Below are positions 34,378 to 45,800 of a stretch of 64,000 nt of DNA, one piece after another. Origin of the DNA: Stieleria varia. Lineage in GTDB: Bacteria > Planctomycetota > Planctomycetia > Pirellulales > Pirellulaceae. The notes below the pieces were generated by a model. That model saw nothing but the letters and a program-made list of their open reading frames with translations. It had not been told where the DNA came from and made no database searches. Made by a program: the position numbers and the translations under genes. The stretch is from assembly GCF_038443385.1 (NCBI RefSeq), contig NZ_CP151726.1, forward strand, positions 6,014,001 through 6,078,000, read 5' to 3'. How positions within the stretch are numbered: the stretch's first letter is position 1; each line of letters begins with the position of its first letter.

Positions 34378-37300
34378 TTTCAAACTTCTTTATCAATCGT
34401 CCCGTTGCGGCGAATGTAATCGCCGTGATGACCGTGATTCTAGGGCTCGTCGGGCTATGGAATCTGCCAGTGGAGCGGTACCCCAACATCACGCCGCCGA
34501 CCATTCAGGTGACAGCTACCTATCCGGGCGCCAGTGCCCAGGTGATGTCCGACACCGTCGCGGCGCCTTTGGAGCAGCAAATCAATGGCGTCGAGAACAT
34601 GCTCTACATGACTTCCACGTCGTCTTCCAATGGCAGCTACTCTTTGACAGTGACGTTCGAGGTCGGCACCGATCTGGAGGAATCCCAGGTATTGGTGCAA
34701 AACCGAGTCGCGTTGGCAGAACCTTTCCTGCCGACGGATGTTCGCCAACAAGGCATTTCGGTCAAGAAGCAATCTTCCAACATCCTGTTGGTCGTCTCTC
34801 TGACCTCGCCGGACCAAACGTTCGACAGTTTGTACCTTTCGAACTATGCCACCCTGCGTTTGAAGGACGAACTCAGTCGAGTCGATGGCGTGGGCGACGT
34901 CACGGTCAGTGGTGCCGGCGCCTACAGCATGCGAGTCTGGGCAGACCCGACGAAGATGGACGCTCGGGGATTAACGTTTCAAGATTTGCTGAATCAACTG
35001 CGACAACAGAACGTCCAGGTCGCTGCAGGGCAGATTGCCCAACCACCGCTGGACAATTCTCAGGCCTTTCAGCTCACGATGACAGCACTCGGCCGACTGT
35101 CTGAGGTGGAGCAGTTCGAAGAGATCATTGTCAAGGTCGGCGAGGACGGCAGCCTGACGCATTTGCGAGATGTCGCACGCATCGAATTGGGTGCACAGAC
35201 GTACGATACATTCGCACAGAAAGGCGGGATATCGACTGCGAATCTGCTGATTTACCAATTACCCGGTGCCAACGCGTTGGAGGTAGCACAAGGTGTTCAA
35301 GCCAAGGTCGCGACATTGTCCCAGAAGTTTCCCGATGGACTCCAGTACGACGTCCCGTTCGACACAACCATCTTTGTTTCGTCTGCCATCAGCGAAGTCT
35401 ACAAGACCCTCTTCGAGGCCGGCGTGCTGGTATTGATTGTGATCTTGGTCTTTCTGCAGGATTGGCGTGCCGTATTGATTCCTGCAACGACTGTCCCTGT
35501 CACCATCATCGGGGCGTTCGCCGTCATGCCCTTACTTGGTTTTTCGGTCAATCTACTCACACTCTTTGGTCTGGTGTTGGCAATCGGGATCGTCGTCGAC
35601 GACGCGATTGTGATCGTCGAGAATGCGTCTCATCATATTGAGCGTGGGGAAGCGCCCAAGCAAGCCACCATCCGCGCGATGAGTGAGGTGACCGGTCCCG
35701 TGATTGGCATCACCGCGGTGTTGATGGCCGTGTTCATTCCGACGACATTTCTGGGCGGGATCACCGGACAGCTCTATCGTCAGTTCGCGTTGACCATCGC
35801 AGCGACCGCGTTGCTCAGCGCGATCAACGCGCTGACACTGAAGCCCGCTCAGTGCGCTCTTTGGCTGCGACCAGTGCGGGAAAACGAAAAAAAGTTTATT
35901 TTGTCACGTTGGTTCAACAAGGTCTTTGGCTGGATCGAGTCCGCCTATGTCCTTTGCGTCGCCGGTTTGCTTCGTGCATGGCCCGCGGTTCTAATCCTAT
36001 TTGTGTTGACGATCGGAGCTACGGCTTGGTGGTACCGACAGGTGCCCACCGGATTCTTGCCGATGGAAGATCAAGGCTATCTGATCACCGCGATTCAATT
36101 GCCCGACGCAGCTTCACAAGACCGTACGCGTGATGTTATCGAGCAAATGAATGACATCCTGGCAGAGCAACCAGGTGTGAAGACATGGTTCACACTCGGC
36201 GGGTTGTCATTACTGGAAGGCAGCCAGTCGTCCAACGCAGCGACGATGTTCATCGGGCTGAAGGATTGGGATCAGCGTACAACGCCGGACGTCCAGCAAA
36301 TGCCATTGATCGGACAACTCTCTCAAAAGTTTGGTGCAATCAAAGATGCCTTTATCCTGGTCATCCCACCACCTGCTATCCAGGGATTGGGAACCAGCGG
36401 TGGTTTTGAAATGCAAGTCGAGGATCGTGGAGGAGCGGGGCTCCTGCAATTGCAATCGGCCGTCAATGAGTTGCTGGCAGCGGCGGCGGAGGACCCCCAG
36501 CTACAAAGAGTCAACTCGACTTTCCGAGCCGGTGTCCCACAGTTGTATGCCGATGTGAATCGCGAAAAAGTAATCAGTATGCAAGTCCCGCTTGGCGATG
36601 TTTTCACAACCCTGCAAGCTGCATTGGGCTCTGCTTACGTGAACGATTTCAATAAGTTTGGACGCACCTATCGCGTCACACTGCAGGCGGACGGTCCCTT
36701 TCGAGACGAAGTTGATGATGTGCGTCGATTGAACGTCAGGAACGTAGCGGGGAACATGGTATCACTGGGCAGTTTGATGCAGATTGAGGAAATATTCGGC
36801 CCTCAAATCATTCGCCGATTCAATCTTTATCCTGCAGCCAACGTGACCGGCTCCGCGGCCAGAGGGGTCAGCTCGGGGGAGGCTTTGAAAAAGATGGCTC
36901 AACTGGCAGAAAAGAGCTTTCCCGAGTCGATCGGATTCGACTGGAGTGGTGTTTCTCTGCAGGAGAGTCAAGCCAAGGGGGAAGAACTCTACGTCTTTGG
37001 ATTGGCAATTCTGATCGTCTATCTCGTACTGGCATTTCTATACGAAAGCTGGGTGCTACCATTTGCCGTGATCTTGGTGGTCCCCCTGGGGCTGCTCGGA
37101 ACCGTTGCTGCCATCTCCTTGCTGGGCATGGACAACAACACTTATGTTCAAATCGGCGTCGTGTTGATCATTGCGTTGGCAAGCAAGAATGCGATCCTGA
37201 TTGTGGAGTTCGCGCGAGACTTGCGGCTACAAGGACAATCGATTCGCCAGGCCGCACTCGCAGCAGCGCGAATGCGTTTTCGACCGATCCTGATGACGTC

Positions 37301-37520
37301 GTTTGCGTTCATTCTTGGTGTGTTACCGCTGGTGTTTGCGACCGGCGCCGCCGCCGCCAGCCGTCGCTCTCTTGGCACGGCTGTTTGTGGCGGCATGATC
37401 ACATCAACCATACTGGCCGTATTCTTTACCCCTGTGTTCTACGTTGTGTTTCAATGGATCAGCGAGTTACAGCATGGCAGAGGTGACCCGCCGGCCGGCC
37501 TTGAGGGCGACCCCGAATGA
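34374..37520 (+). CDS. RND multidrug efflux pump, HAE1 family inner-membrane subunit
   Basis: A 1048-residue protein with the AcrB-like layout: an N-terminal membrane helix (NFFINRPVAANVIAVMTVIL), a large periplasmic loop (about 30-330), helices 2-6 including LVLAIGIVVDDAIVIVENA with the proton-relay Asp pair, a second loop (about 560-870) and the last helices with GVVLIIALASKNAILIVEFA. EGIN... is here EQQINGVENMLYMTSTS, the porter-domain signature. The length equals AcrB/MexB. Substrate class (drugs, solvents, lipids) cannot be told. No outer membrane factor gene follows; the next gene, 45 bp downstream, is a giant hybrid kinase. Confidence 0.95.
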   Translation: MISNFFINRPVAANVIAVMTVILGLVGLWNLPVERYPNITPPTIQVTATYPGASAQVMSDTVAAPLEQQINGVENMLYMTSTSSSNGSYSLTVTFEVGTDLEESQVLVQNRVALAEPFLPTDVRQQGISVKKQSSNILLVVSLTSPDQTFDSLYLSNYATLRLKDELSRVDGVGDVTVSGAGAYSMRVWADPTKMDARGLTFQDLLNQLRQQNVQVAAGQIAQPPLDNSQAFQLTMTALGRLSEVEQFEEIIVKVGEDGSLTHLRDVARIELGAQTYDTFAQKGGISTANLLIYQLPGANALEVAQGVQAKVATLSQKFPDGLQYDVPFDTTIFVSSAISEVYKTLFEAGVLVLIVILVFLQDWRAVLIPATTVPVTIIGAFAVMPLLGFSVNLLTLFGLVLAIGIVVDDAIVIVENASHHIERGEAPKQATIRAMSEVTGPVIGITAVLMAVFIPTTFLGGITGQLYRQFALTIAATALLSAINALTLKPAQCALWLRPVRENEKKFILSRWFNKVFGWIESAYVLCVAGLLRAWPAVLILFVLTIGATAWWYRQVPTGFLPMEDQGYLITAIQLPDAASQDRTRDVIEQMNDILAEQPGVKTWFTLGGLSLLEGSQSSNAATMFIGLKDWDQRTTPDVQQMPLIGQLSQKFGAIKDAFILVIPPPAIQGLGTSGGFEMQVEDRGGAGLLQLQSAVNELLAAAAEDPQLQRVNSTFRAGVPQLYADVNREKVISMQVPLGDVFTTLQAALGSAYVNDFNKFGRTYRVTLQADGPFRDEVDDVRRLNVRNVAGNMVSLGSLMQIEEIFGPQIIRRFNLYPAANVTGSAARGVSSGEALKKMAQLAEKSFPESIGFDWSGVSLQESQAKGEELYVFGLAILIVYLVLAFLYESWVLPFAVILVVPLGLLGTVAAISLLGMDNNTYVQIGVVLIIALASKNAILIVEFARDLRLQGQSIRQAALAAARMRFRPILMTSFAFILGVLPLVFATGAAAASRRSLGTAVCGGMITSTILAVFFTPVFYVVFQWISELQHGRGDPPAGLEGDPE

Positions 37521-37565
37521 AAAAACGCAAGCAACACGACTCGGTACCAAAAATAGAAGACTGTT

Positions 37566-40500
37566 ATGTCTCCAGAATCTAAAACGATGGCAAACACTCC
37601 GATTGTCGGTATCGGTGCATCTGCCGGCGGTTTGGCGGCACTGGAGATGCTGTTTGAACAATTGCCCATCGACACTGGCGCAGCTTTTGTCGTCATCCAG
37701 CATTTGTCGCCTGACTACCAAAGTCATATGCCGGAGTTGCTCGGTCGACGCACAAAGATGGACGCGTTGCAACTCGAGCAAGAGGTCGAACCCAAACCCA
37801 ATACGGTTTACCTGCTGCCTCCTGGAAAACACGTAGTGTATGAGGAGCAACGTTTGCACCTGATCAACCGTGACGAAACGACTGAACTAAGCCTGCCCAT
37901 CGATCGCTTCTTTTCATCTCTCGCCGAACAGGAGGAAAGACGTATCGCCACAGTGATCCTTTCAGGAACAGGTAGCGATGGCAGCAGTGGTATTCAAGAA
38001 GTATGCCGCGAAGGAGGGCTCGTACTGTGTCAAGATGAAGACTCAGCTCAGTTCAATAGCATGCCACTCAATGCCATGAAAACCGAATGCGTTCACGTGG
38101 TCGCGCCCGTTCCGGAATTGGCAGAAGCACTCGTGTCGTTTCTCGGTGGGGCATCGGTTGAGCAAGTGGTGAGTGAGTCAGCGCCCACGATCGGCCGTGG
38201 CGACTTGGATCCGGTTTGTCAATTACTCGTGTCCTACAGCGGTGTCGACTTCGCAAACTACAAGTCCGGAACGTTTACTCGCAGATTGTCGCGACGCATG
38301 CTGCGACGAGATGTCAGTGACATAGACGACTATGTGAAAATCCTGAGAGAGAATCCCGAGGAACTCTCACAACTGCACGACGATCTATTGATCGGCGTGA
38401 CGCGATTTTTTCGCGACGAAGACGGGTACGATCGGTTGACCACACGTGTATTGAGACCAGCGGCCCGTACGAAGTCTGCCGGAGATGAATATCGCGTTTG
38501 GGTCGCAGGCTGCGCCACAGGACAAGAAGCCTATTCCGTTGCCATGCTCGTTCATGACGAGCGAAAGAAAAGTGGCATTGATTATCGGATCAAGATCTTT
38601 GCAACCGATGTGCATCCCGAAGCAATCCGCTTCGCTCAACGAGCCACCTACCCCAAGGAGTCGCTGCGCGAGATCCCGGCAAAGCTCAGGGAACAGTATG
38701 TCACGCAGAAGGCCGACTCTTTTGAGATCAACAAGGAGATTCGAGATTCAATCGTTTTTGCCCGTCACGATCTAACGCAAGACGCGCCCTTCACCAATCT
38801 TGATTTGGTAACATGTCGCAACATGCTGATCTACTTGCTGGACGAAGCACAAGACCGTGTATTGACCGCATTCACCCATGCGTTGAGAGCACGCGGTGCG
38901 CTGTGGTTGGGGCCAAGTGAATCACCGGGAGATTCAGAGCAACAGTACGCAGCTCTGGATAAACAGTGGCGGATCTTTCAGAAAGAACGAGACACTCGGC
39001 TACCCTTGGATCTCAAGATCCGCTCTAGACCCTACGCGACACCACGGATCTCAATGCGACCAAGAACGTCTCGTGCTCCATCGCCTGGACTCGTCTTGAC
39101 CTATGACAAAATGATGGAGCTCTACGCCCCGCCATCCATTTTGGTGAATGACGGCCTACAGCCGGTTCAAGTATTCGGTGATCTGTCCGAATACACATCG
39201 GTTCCCGGAGGTCGCTTGTCAGGAACGGTAGAAGACATTTTGAATCCCGTGTTTCGAGTTCCCGTCGCGATTGCTCTCCAACGACTGCGAATGAATTCCA
39301 GCAGCGAGGAAACCGAACGGGCATCCGCCAACGGGACGGCGGTGACCATCAAGGTCAAATCGTTTCAACATGGTACAGTAGGTGAGACTTACCTGCTGAT
39401 CACTTTTAACAAAGAATCGTCTCAGACGGCGGAACCTCCGGTTCCTGCTGAGCCTTCGTCGAAGTCGTTGTCAGAGCCTCCCAATCGCTCGCCACTTGCA
39501 CCACAGTCCAGTTCACTGCTTAGCGGTGACAGCATTGAACTGCGAGAAGAGCATATTCGCCTCCTCGAAATGGACCTTGAGTTCACGCGTGAAAACCTGC
39601 AGGCAACGATCGAGGAATTGGAGACCACGAACGAAGAACTCCAATCCAGCAATGAAGAATTGACCAGCAGCAACGAAGAGCTGCAGAGCACGAATGAAGA
39701 GTTGCACAGCGTCAACGAAGAACTTCATACGACCTATGCCGAGAGCGATCGTCGCGTCATTCTGCTGTCAGAACTGACTGCAGACCTAGAAAACGTCTTG
39801 CGGGCGAGTGATCTTGGCATCGTCCTGGTCGATTCTGAAATGCAGATTCGTCGCATCACTCCCACGGCGGTCGACATGTTGGCATTGAGAACGAACAATC
39901 CCGTCGGCGAATCACTGATCAACTATGCGAAGCGCTTCGAGGATGTCGACTTGATTTCGCTGATCGGCGAAGTTCGAGAGAGTGATCAACCAATTCAGTG
40001 TGAGACACGGGATCGTCACGGCGACGCGATCCTGCTGCGTGTCGCTCCTTACAAAGACCGACAAGGTGCCGTCCTCACATTCACCAATATCAGTGGCGTG
40101 AAGGAAACGGCCGACAATCTACGGAAATTGACGTCAATCGTTTCGGACAGCACCGATGCGATCATCGGCGTCGAGCTTGACGGAACCGTCACGAGCTGGA
40201 ATCGCGGCGCCCGCTGCCATTTCGGCGATCTATGGGAAGATGAGGGCACCTATCACTTGGCAGACGTGCTGCCAGCGGAACTGGATGGAGCTGCCCAACA
40301 ACAACTACGAGCACTGCGACGAAACGGCAGAACGGATGCCGCAGAAGTGAGCTTTGAGTGGAACGGTAGCGAAGTGACGTTCCTGCTTCGGGTGACTCCC
40401 GTGCTGGATGATGACGACAAGCTCACCGCTGCAGCGATCACCATCTACGATGTCACCAAGTTGCGTGTCGCGGAAAAAGAGTTGAGGTTACGAACACGAG

Positions 40501-42791
40501 CGATCGACGCTTCGAGCAACGGCATCATCATTGTTGATGCCTTGGCCGACGACATGCCGATCGTGTACTGCAACCGCGGTTTCGAGCAGATCACGGGTTT
40601 CAGTAGCGAAGAGACACTGCATCGCAACTGTCGCTTTCTGCAGGGACGAGATACGGACAAAGATACCATCGACAAGATTCGTGCTGCCATCCGAAACCGC
40701 GCCACATGCCGAGTGACCGTCCTCAATTACCGGAGGGACGGATCACCTTTCTACAATGACTTGATCATCACGCCGGTCACAAACGCGGATGGGCTCGTCA
40801 CTCACTTTGTCGGAATCCAAAACGATGTCACGGAGTCGATGCAGTCAAGTCTAAAACTGAAACAGAGCGAAGAAGAATACCGCGGCACCTTTGAGAACGC
40901 CGCTATCGGAATCGCTCACGTCAGTTTGGACGGACATTGGCTACGCGTGAACGAGAAACTCTGTGAAATCGTCGGATACACACGCGATGAACTGATGCAG
41001 AAAACCTTTCAAGACATCACGCACGAAGCGGACATAGACAAGGATCTGATTCAGTTTGCAAAATTGAGACGTGGTGAAATCCCGGGCTATGCGATGGAAA
41101 AAAGGTACGTTCACAAGAACGGTCATTGCGTCTGGATTCGATTGACCGTCTCCATGAGGCACGAGTTTGACGGAACTCCACCCTGCGCGATCTCGCTGGT
41201 GGAAGACATCACGCAACGTAAAGAGACGGAACGCCAGCTCACGGAAACTCGAAACATCATCAGTGAAGTCATCGAGAACATCGAAGACGCCTTCATCAGC
41301 TTTGACCACCAGGGCATCGTTCGTGTCGCTAACGCGGCCGCCGTACGAATGGCCGCCGTCAAGGAGCATAGCGAGCTGATCGGGAAACCCTATGAAGTCT
41401 TGTTCGCTGATGATCCGACATCTCCCTTGCTGTCACTGCTGGATCGCGTCCGTCGTTCGCAGCGTGGTGAGAGCAAAGAGTATTTTGCGACGCACTTGAA
41501 CCGATGGTACGACGCCAAATCGTTTCCCATCAACGGCGGTGCGGCGTTGTACATGAGTGATGTGACGGCACGAAAGGACACCGAGGTGCACCTGGAACAA
41601 GCTCGATTGGCTGCGGAGGACGCGAGCCGGGCCAAGACGGCATTCCTGACCAACATGAGCCACGAGATTCGCTCGCCCATGTCGGCGATCCTGGGATTCA
41701 CCGACATCGCCCTGCGAGACTTGAGAGACGGAAAAAAGGTGGAGGAAACGCACCTGGAAACCGTCATCCGTAACGGTCGTTTCCTGTTGAGAATCATCAA
41801 TGACATCCTCGATCTTTCCAAAGTCGAAGCCGGCAAGCTACAGGTTCGGCGCTCGCTGTTCAGGTTGGTCCCAATGCTTGCCGACCTGATGGACCTGATG
41901 CGGCATCGCAGCAAGGCGAACGATGTCCCCTTGAGTATCGAATTTGAAACGAAGGTACCCGCGCAACTGCACAGCGATCGGTCGCGGGTCGAGCAAATCC
42001 TCGTCAATTTGATAGGCAATGCGATCAAGTTCACGCCGCAAGGTAGTGTCCGACTGGTGGTATCCTGTCAAGATTCCCTCATTTTCTTTAGGGTAATTGA
42101 TACAGGCATTGGCATTTCGGCACGCAAGATCAAGAGTCTCTTCCAAATGTTCTCACAAGTCCACGACAACGAGAAACTCGTTGGCGTTGAAGGAACTGGT
42201 CTTGGACTCGTGATCAGTAAACGTTTGGCTAATCTGCTCGACGGAGAGATCGACGTCGCGAGCGTCGAGGGGCGAGGAAGTACGTTCACCCTGCAACTGC
42301 CCATCGGCGATATTCCACAGATTGAAATGATCACTCCCAAGACCGAGGATTTGGTTCCGGAGCGGACCAATAGCGGAATGATCACAACCGTCCGCGGCAG
42401 GATCTTGGTCGCGGATGATGCCCGAGACATACGCCACGTTACCAAACATTTCCTGTCCAGGGCCGGTGCCGAAGTCGTTGAAGCGGTCAACGGTGCGGAA
42501 GCCGTCGCAGCGGTGCGTGAAGCAGAGGCGATCGGCAGACCGTTTGCCTGCATCCTGATGGACATGCAGATGCCTGAGATGGGTGGCCGTGAAGCGACCA
42601 GAGCCATTCGTGATCAAGGGCTGACCATGCCGATCATCGCGTTGACGGCCGGTGCGACAGCCGACGAAATCCAGGAAGCCCTCAACTCGGGTTGTACTCA
42701 ATTCATCAGCAAGCCCGTCAATAGCCCCAAGCTGATCGAAACGGTGGCAAAGTTGACCGGCTCTTATGCGGGCGGCGATCGTGTAAATTAG
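37566..42791 (+). CDS. CheB-CheR-PAS/LOV hybrid histidine kinase with receiver domain
   Basis: A 1741-residue sensor. Order: CheB methylesterase (10-195; [13 protein letters not shown] with the catalytic Ser, VIQHLSPDY the His, [11 protein letters not shown] the Asp), CheR methyltransferase (205-470; [35 protein letters not shown]), a heptad coiled coil (about 657-723; repeats of [19 protein letters not shown]), then several PAS domains. The PAS at about 980-1090 has the LOV signature: NCRFLQG with Cys1022, [18 protein letters not shown] and HFVGIQNDV, i.e. all flavin contacts. It is followed by two more PAS, HisKA ([10 protein letters not shown], phospho-His about 1365), HATPase and a receiver (1613-1735; [11 protein letters not shown] with the phospho-Asp). 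No transmembrane helix: cytoplasmic. No CheA, CheW or receptor genes are nearby. The adjacent gene, 27 bp downstream, is similar, so they form an operon. Confidence 0.93.
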   Translation: MSPESKTMANTPIVGIGASAGGLAALEMLFEQLPIDTGAAFVVIQHLSPDYQSHMPELLGRRTKMDALQLEQEVEPKPNTVYLLPPGKHVVYEEQRLHLINRDETTELSLPIDRFFSSLAEQEERRIATVILSGTGSDGSSGIQEVCREGGLVLCQDEDSAQFNSMPLNAMKTECVHVVAPVPELAEALVSFLGGASVEQVVSESAPTIGRGDLDPVCQLLVSYSGVDFANYKSGTFTRRLSRRMLRRDVSDIDDYVKILRENPEELSQLHDDLLIGVTRFFRDEDGYDRLTTRVLRPAARTKSAGDEYRVWVAGCATGQEAYSVAMLVHDERKKSGIDYRIKIFATDVHPEAIRFAQRATYPKESLREIPAKLREQYVTQKADSFEINKEIRDSIVFARHDLTQDAPFTNLDLVTCRNMLIYLLDEAQDRVLTAFTHALRARGALWLGPSESPGDSEQQYAALDKQWRIFQKERDTRLPLDLKIRSRPYATPRISMRPRTSRAPSPGLVLTYDKMMELYAPPSILVNDGLQPVQVFGDLSEYTSVPGGRLSGTVEDILNPVFRVPVAIALQRLRMNSSSEETERASANGTAVTIKVKSFQHGTVGETYLLITFNKESSQTAEPPVPAEPSSKSLSEPPNRSPLAPQSSSLLSGDSIELREEHIRLLEMDLEFTRENLQATIEELETTNEELQSSNEELTSSNEELQSTNEELHSVNEELHTTYAESDRRVILLSELTADLENVLRASDLGIVLVDSEMQIRRITPTAVDMLALRTNNPVGESLINYAKRFEDVDLISLIGEVRESDQPIQCETRDRHGDAILLRVAPYKDRQGAVLTFTNISGVKETADNLRKLTSIVSDSTDAIIGVELDGTVTSWNRGARCHFGDLWEDEGTYHLADVLPAELDGAAQQQLRALRRNGRTDAAEVSFEWNGSEVTFLLRVTPVLDDDDKLTAAAITIYDVTKLRVAEKELRLRTRAIDASSNGIIIVDALADDMPIVYCNRGFEQITGFSSEETLHRNCRFLQGRDTDKDTIDKIRAAIRNRATCRVTVLNYRRDGSPFYNDLIITPVTNADGLVTHFVGIQNDVTESMQSSLKLKQSEEEYRGTFENAAIGIAHVSLDGHWLRVNEKLCEIVGYTRDELMQKTFQDITHEADIDKDLIQFAKLRRGEIPGYAMEKRYVHKNGHCVWIRLTVSMRHEFDGTPPCAISLVEDITQRKETERQLTETRNIISEVIENIEDAFISFDHQGIVRVANAAAVRMAAVKEHSELIGKPYEVLFADDPTSPLLSLLDRVRRSQRGESKEYFATHLNRWYDAKSFPINGGAALYMSDVTARKDTEVHLEQARLAAEDASRAKTAFLTNMSHEIRSPMSAILGFTDIALRDLRDGKKVEETHLETVIRNGRFLLRIINDILDLSKVEAGKLQVRRSLFRLVPMLADLMDLMRHRSKANDVPLSIEFETKVPAQLHSDRSRVEQILVNLIGNAIKFTPQGSVRLVVSCQDSLIFFRVIDTGIGISARKIKSLFQMFSQVHDNEKLVGVEGTGLGLVISKRLANLLDGEIDVASVEGRGSTFTLQLPIGDIPQIEMITPKTEDLVPERTNSGMITTVRGRILVADDARDIRHVTKHFLSRAGAEVVEAVNGAEAVAAVREAEAIGRPFACILMDMQMPEMGGREATRAIRDQGLTMPIIALTAGATADEIQEALNSGCTQFISKPVNSPKLIETVAKLTGSYAGGDRVN

Positions 42792-42818
42792 TCACTTCAT
42801 TTATTCTCGTGCAGGCCG

Positions 42819-45800
42819 ATGCCGGTCCAGAACATCCATTCTCTACCCATGAATCATCCGATCCGCAACTTGCCCCCCCTGATCGTTGGCGTTGGCGCAT
42901 CCGCAGGCGGATTGGAAGCGTTTCAGGAACTGCTGCGATCACTCCAAGATACAAATGACATCGCGATTGTCTTTGTCCAACATTTAGAGAAGGAAAGCGA
43001 CGAGTTACTGATCGAACTTCTCAGCAAGTCGACGCCATTGGATGTCGTTCGGATCGGTGGTCGCAAGAAGGTGAAAGCGGGGTCAATCTACGTCTGCCCC
43101 CCTTGGACGTTGTTAGAACTAAGGAATTCATCGTTACGAATCGCCAATGCGGATTCCAACGTGCGTCCCGACGCGCCCATCGACCACTTCCTCCAATCGC
43201 TCGCGGACGACCAGGGTGAACGCGGCGTCGGGGTGATTTTGTCCGGCACAGGTTCTGACGGAACCTTGGGACTGAAGGCGATCAATGACGCAGGTGGAAT
43301 GACATTCACTCAATCCGCCGAGTCAGCCAAGTTCGACAGCATGCCGCGTAGCGCCATGACGACGGGAGTTGCCGACCACGTTCTTTCTCCCGAAATGATT
43401 GGATTAGAGCTGAAGAAATACGCCGCGTACCTGTCGAGCGTCGAAAACTCACTGGACAGCTTATCCACTTCACGAATTCACGAGGCCATCCCGACCATCT
43501 CAAAGCGATTGATGGAGGTCACCAACCACAATTTCCAGCACTACAAACAAAACACGTTGGCAAGACGGATTCGTCGACGAATGCACGTACTGAAACTTTC
43601 TCAAGTCGATGCGTACGTCAAGTTTCTGGTTCAAGATGAGGATGAGCCTCAGGCATTGTTTCGCGAATTGCTGATCAGCGTGACAGAGTTTTTTCGTGAT
43701 CCTGATGCATTTGAACTGCTCTCACAGTCCGTCATCCCAAAGCTGTTTGCCAACCGCGTATCCAGTGACACCGTGCGGATTTGGGTCCCCGGCTGCGCCA
43801 CTGGCGAGGAAGCCTATTCGATCGCCATGCTCTGCCGTGAGCACATGGACCAGATCCCATCACCTCCGGAAGTTCAGATCTTTGCCACCGATATCGATGA
43901 CCACGCACTGAAGATCTGCCGGCAAGGAACTTACCCCATCGGGATCGAGGATGAAATCTCCAAGGAACGACTGCAACGTTTCTTCATCAAGCGTGGTAAG
44001 AAATTTCAAGTCACGAGAGAAATCCGTGAACTGGTGATGTTTTCGTCGCACAACCTGATTAGCGATCCCCCGTTCTCGCGTCTGGATATGATTTCCTGCA
44101 GAAATCTGCTGATCTATCTTGGCCCACACCTTCAAAAGAAACTCATTCCGCTTTTTCACTATTCACTGCGTCCCTCTGGATATCTGCTACTCGGCCCGTC
44201 TGAGAATATCTCATCGCACGCCGAGCTATTCCGAGTTGTCGATGCAAAATATAGACTGTCTCAACGTAAAGGAACCGGCGTCAATACAACGGCGGCATTG
44301 TCAACGAATGACGCGGGGAGTGCGAATGGCGGACCAGACATGAATCCATTGAATGCTGATGACGAGACAGAAGATCTGATGCAAATCATGCAGCGGATCG
44401 TACTGGATGAGTTCGCTCCAAAATCTGTCATTGTTGACGAAGACGGAAAAATACTCTGTGCATCAGCTGACATGCACAAATATTTGACCGTGGGGACCGG
44501 TAGTTTCCAAAACAACGTCATCAAAATGGCACGCAATGGACTGCGTGTCGGACTGCGTGCCACGTTGCAAGAAGCCAAAGCGAAACGTCGGCGAGTCGTT
44601 CACGACAACCTTTCGGTTCGAATTGACGGAAAACTACAGCCCGTGATGCTGACGATTCAGCCGATGCCCCGTGTCGGAGAGGAGGCGGAATTGTTCATGA
44701 TCGTGTTTCATGATGCTGGGCTTCCACTCACTCATGGCGATGAGCTGGCCAATCTCGATGGAACGGAGAATTCCGTTTCCATCCGAGCCGACAGTGATGC
44801 AGATTCACTCATCGCTCATCTAGAGCGTGAACTGGCATCGACCCGAAATGACTTGGAACGATCGATTCAAGAGTTCGAGACCGCCAACGAGGAATTGAAA
44901 TCCTCGAACGAGGAACTGCTTTCGCTCAACGAAGAAATGCAGTCGGCCAACGAAGAATTGGAGACATCCAAAGAAGAGATTCAAGGCGTCGTTCGCGCGC
45001 TAGAGCAATCCAACAGCGATCTTAATAATCTGCTTCGCAGTACGCAGATTGCGACCATCTTTTTGGATGATGATCTACGGATTCGCAGTTACACTCCGGC
45101 GGCGACTCAAATTTATGGTCTGATTCCGACCGACATCGGTCGTCCACTGAAACAGTTGATGCCGCTGGCGGATAAGATTCCTCCATTGCCAGAATTGAAG
45201 GATTTGGATGCTGATTCACCTATTGAAGACGCGATTCAAACTCAAACCGGTGAGTGGTATATCCGTCGCGTGCTGCCGTATCTCTCGCAGTCGGGTGAAC
45301 GAGAGGGGATCGTTGTCACGTTCAACAATGTGACTGAAGAACGAGTGTCCCAAGAGAAAATCCGAGAGAGCGAGGGACAACTTCGCTCACTCGTCAGTTC
45401 CACGGCAGAAGGCATCTATGGAATCGACCTCAATGGCAATTGCACATTTGCAAACAACGCATGCGTCAACTTGCTCGGCTACGAGAGTCCAGATCAGTTG
45501 CTCGGCAGGCACATGCACGAACTGATTCATCATACCAAGCCGGATGGGACAAGCTATCCAGCAGAAGATTGCAGAATCTATGGTGCCTATCGATTGGGCG
45601 AGCGAGTCCATGCCGACGATGAATTCTACTGGAGAGCAGACGGCAGCTCGTTTGATGTGGAGTATTGGGCGTACCCGCAGTTCAAGGAAGGAGAGGTGGT
45701 CGGCTGTGTCGTAACATTCCTTGACATCTCTGAACGAAAAAAATGGCAATCCGAACTTGCCGAACGTGAAGAAAATCTGCGACGCGTGATCGACAACATG

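Noticed and set aside
41390..42707. Antisense open frames of 180-214 codons under the hybrid kinase HisKA/receiver region
   Set aside because: Typical antisense shadows of GC-biased coding sequence; the plus strand shows complete kinase and receiver motifs.
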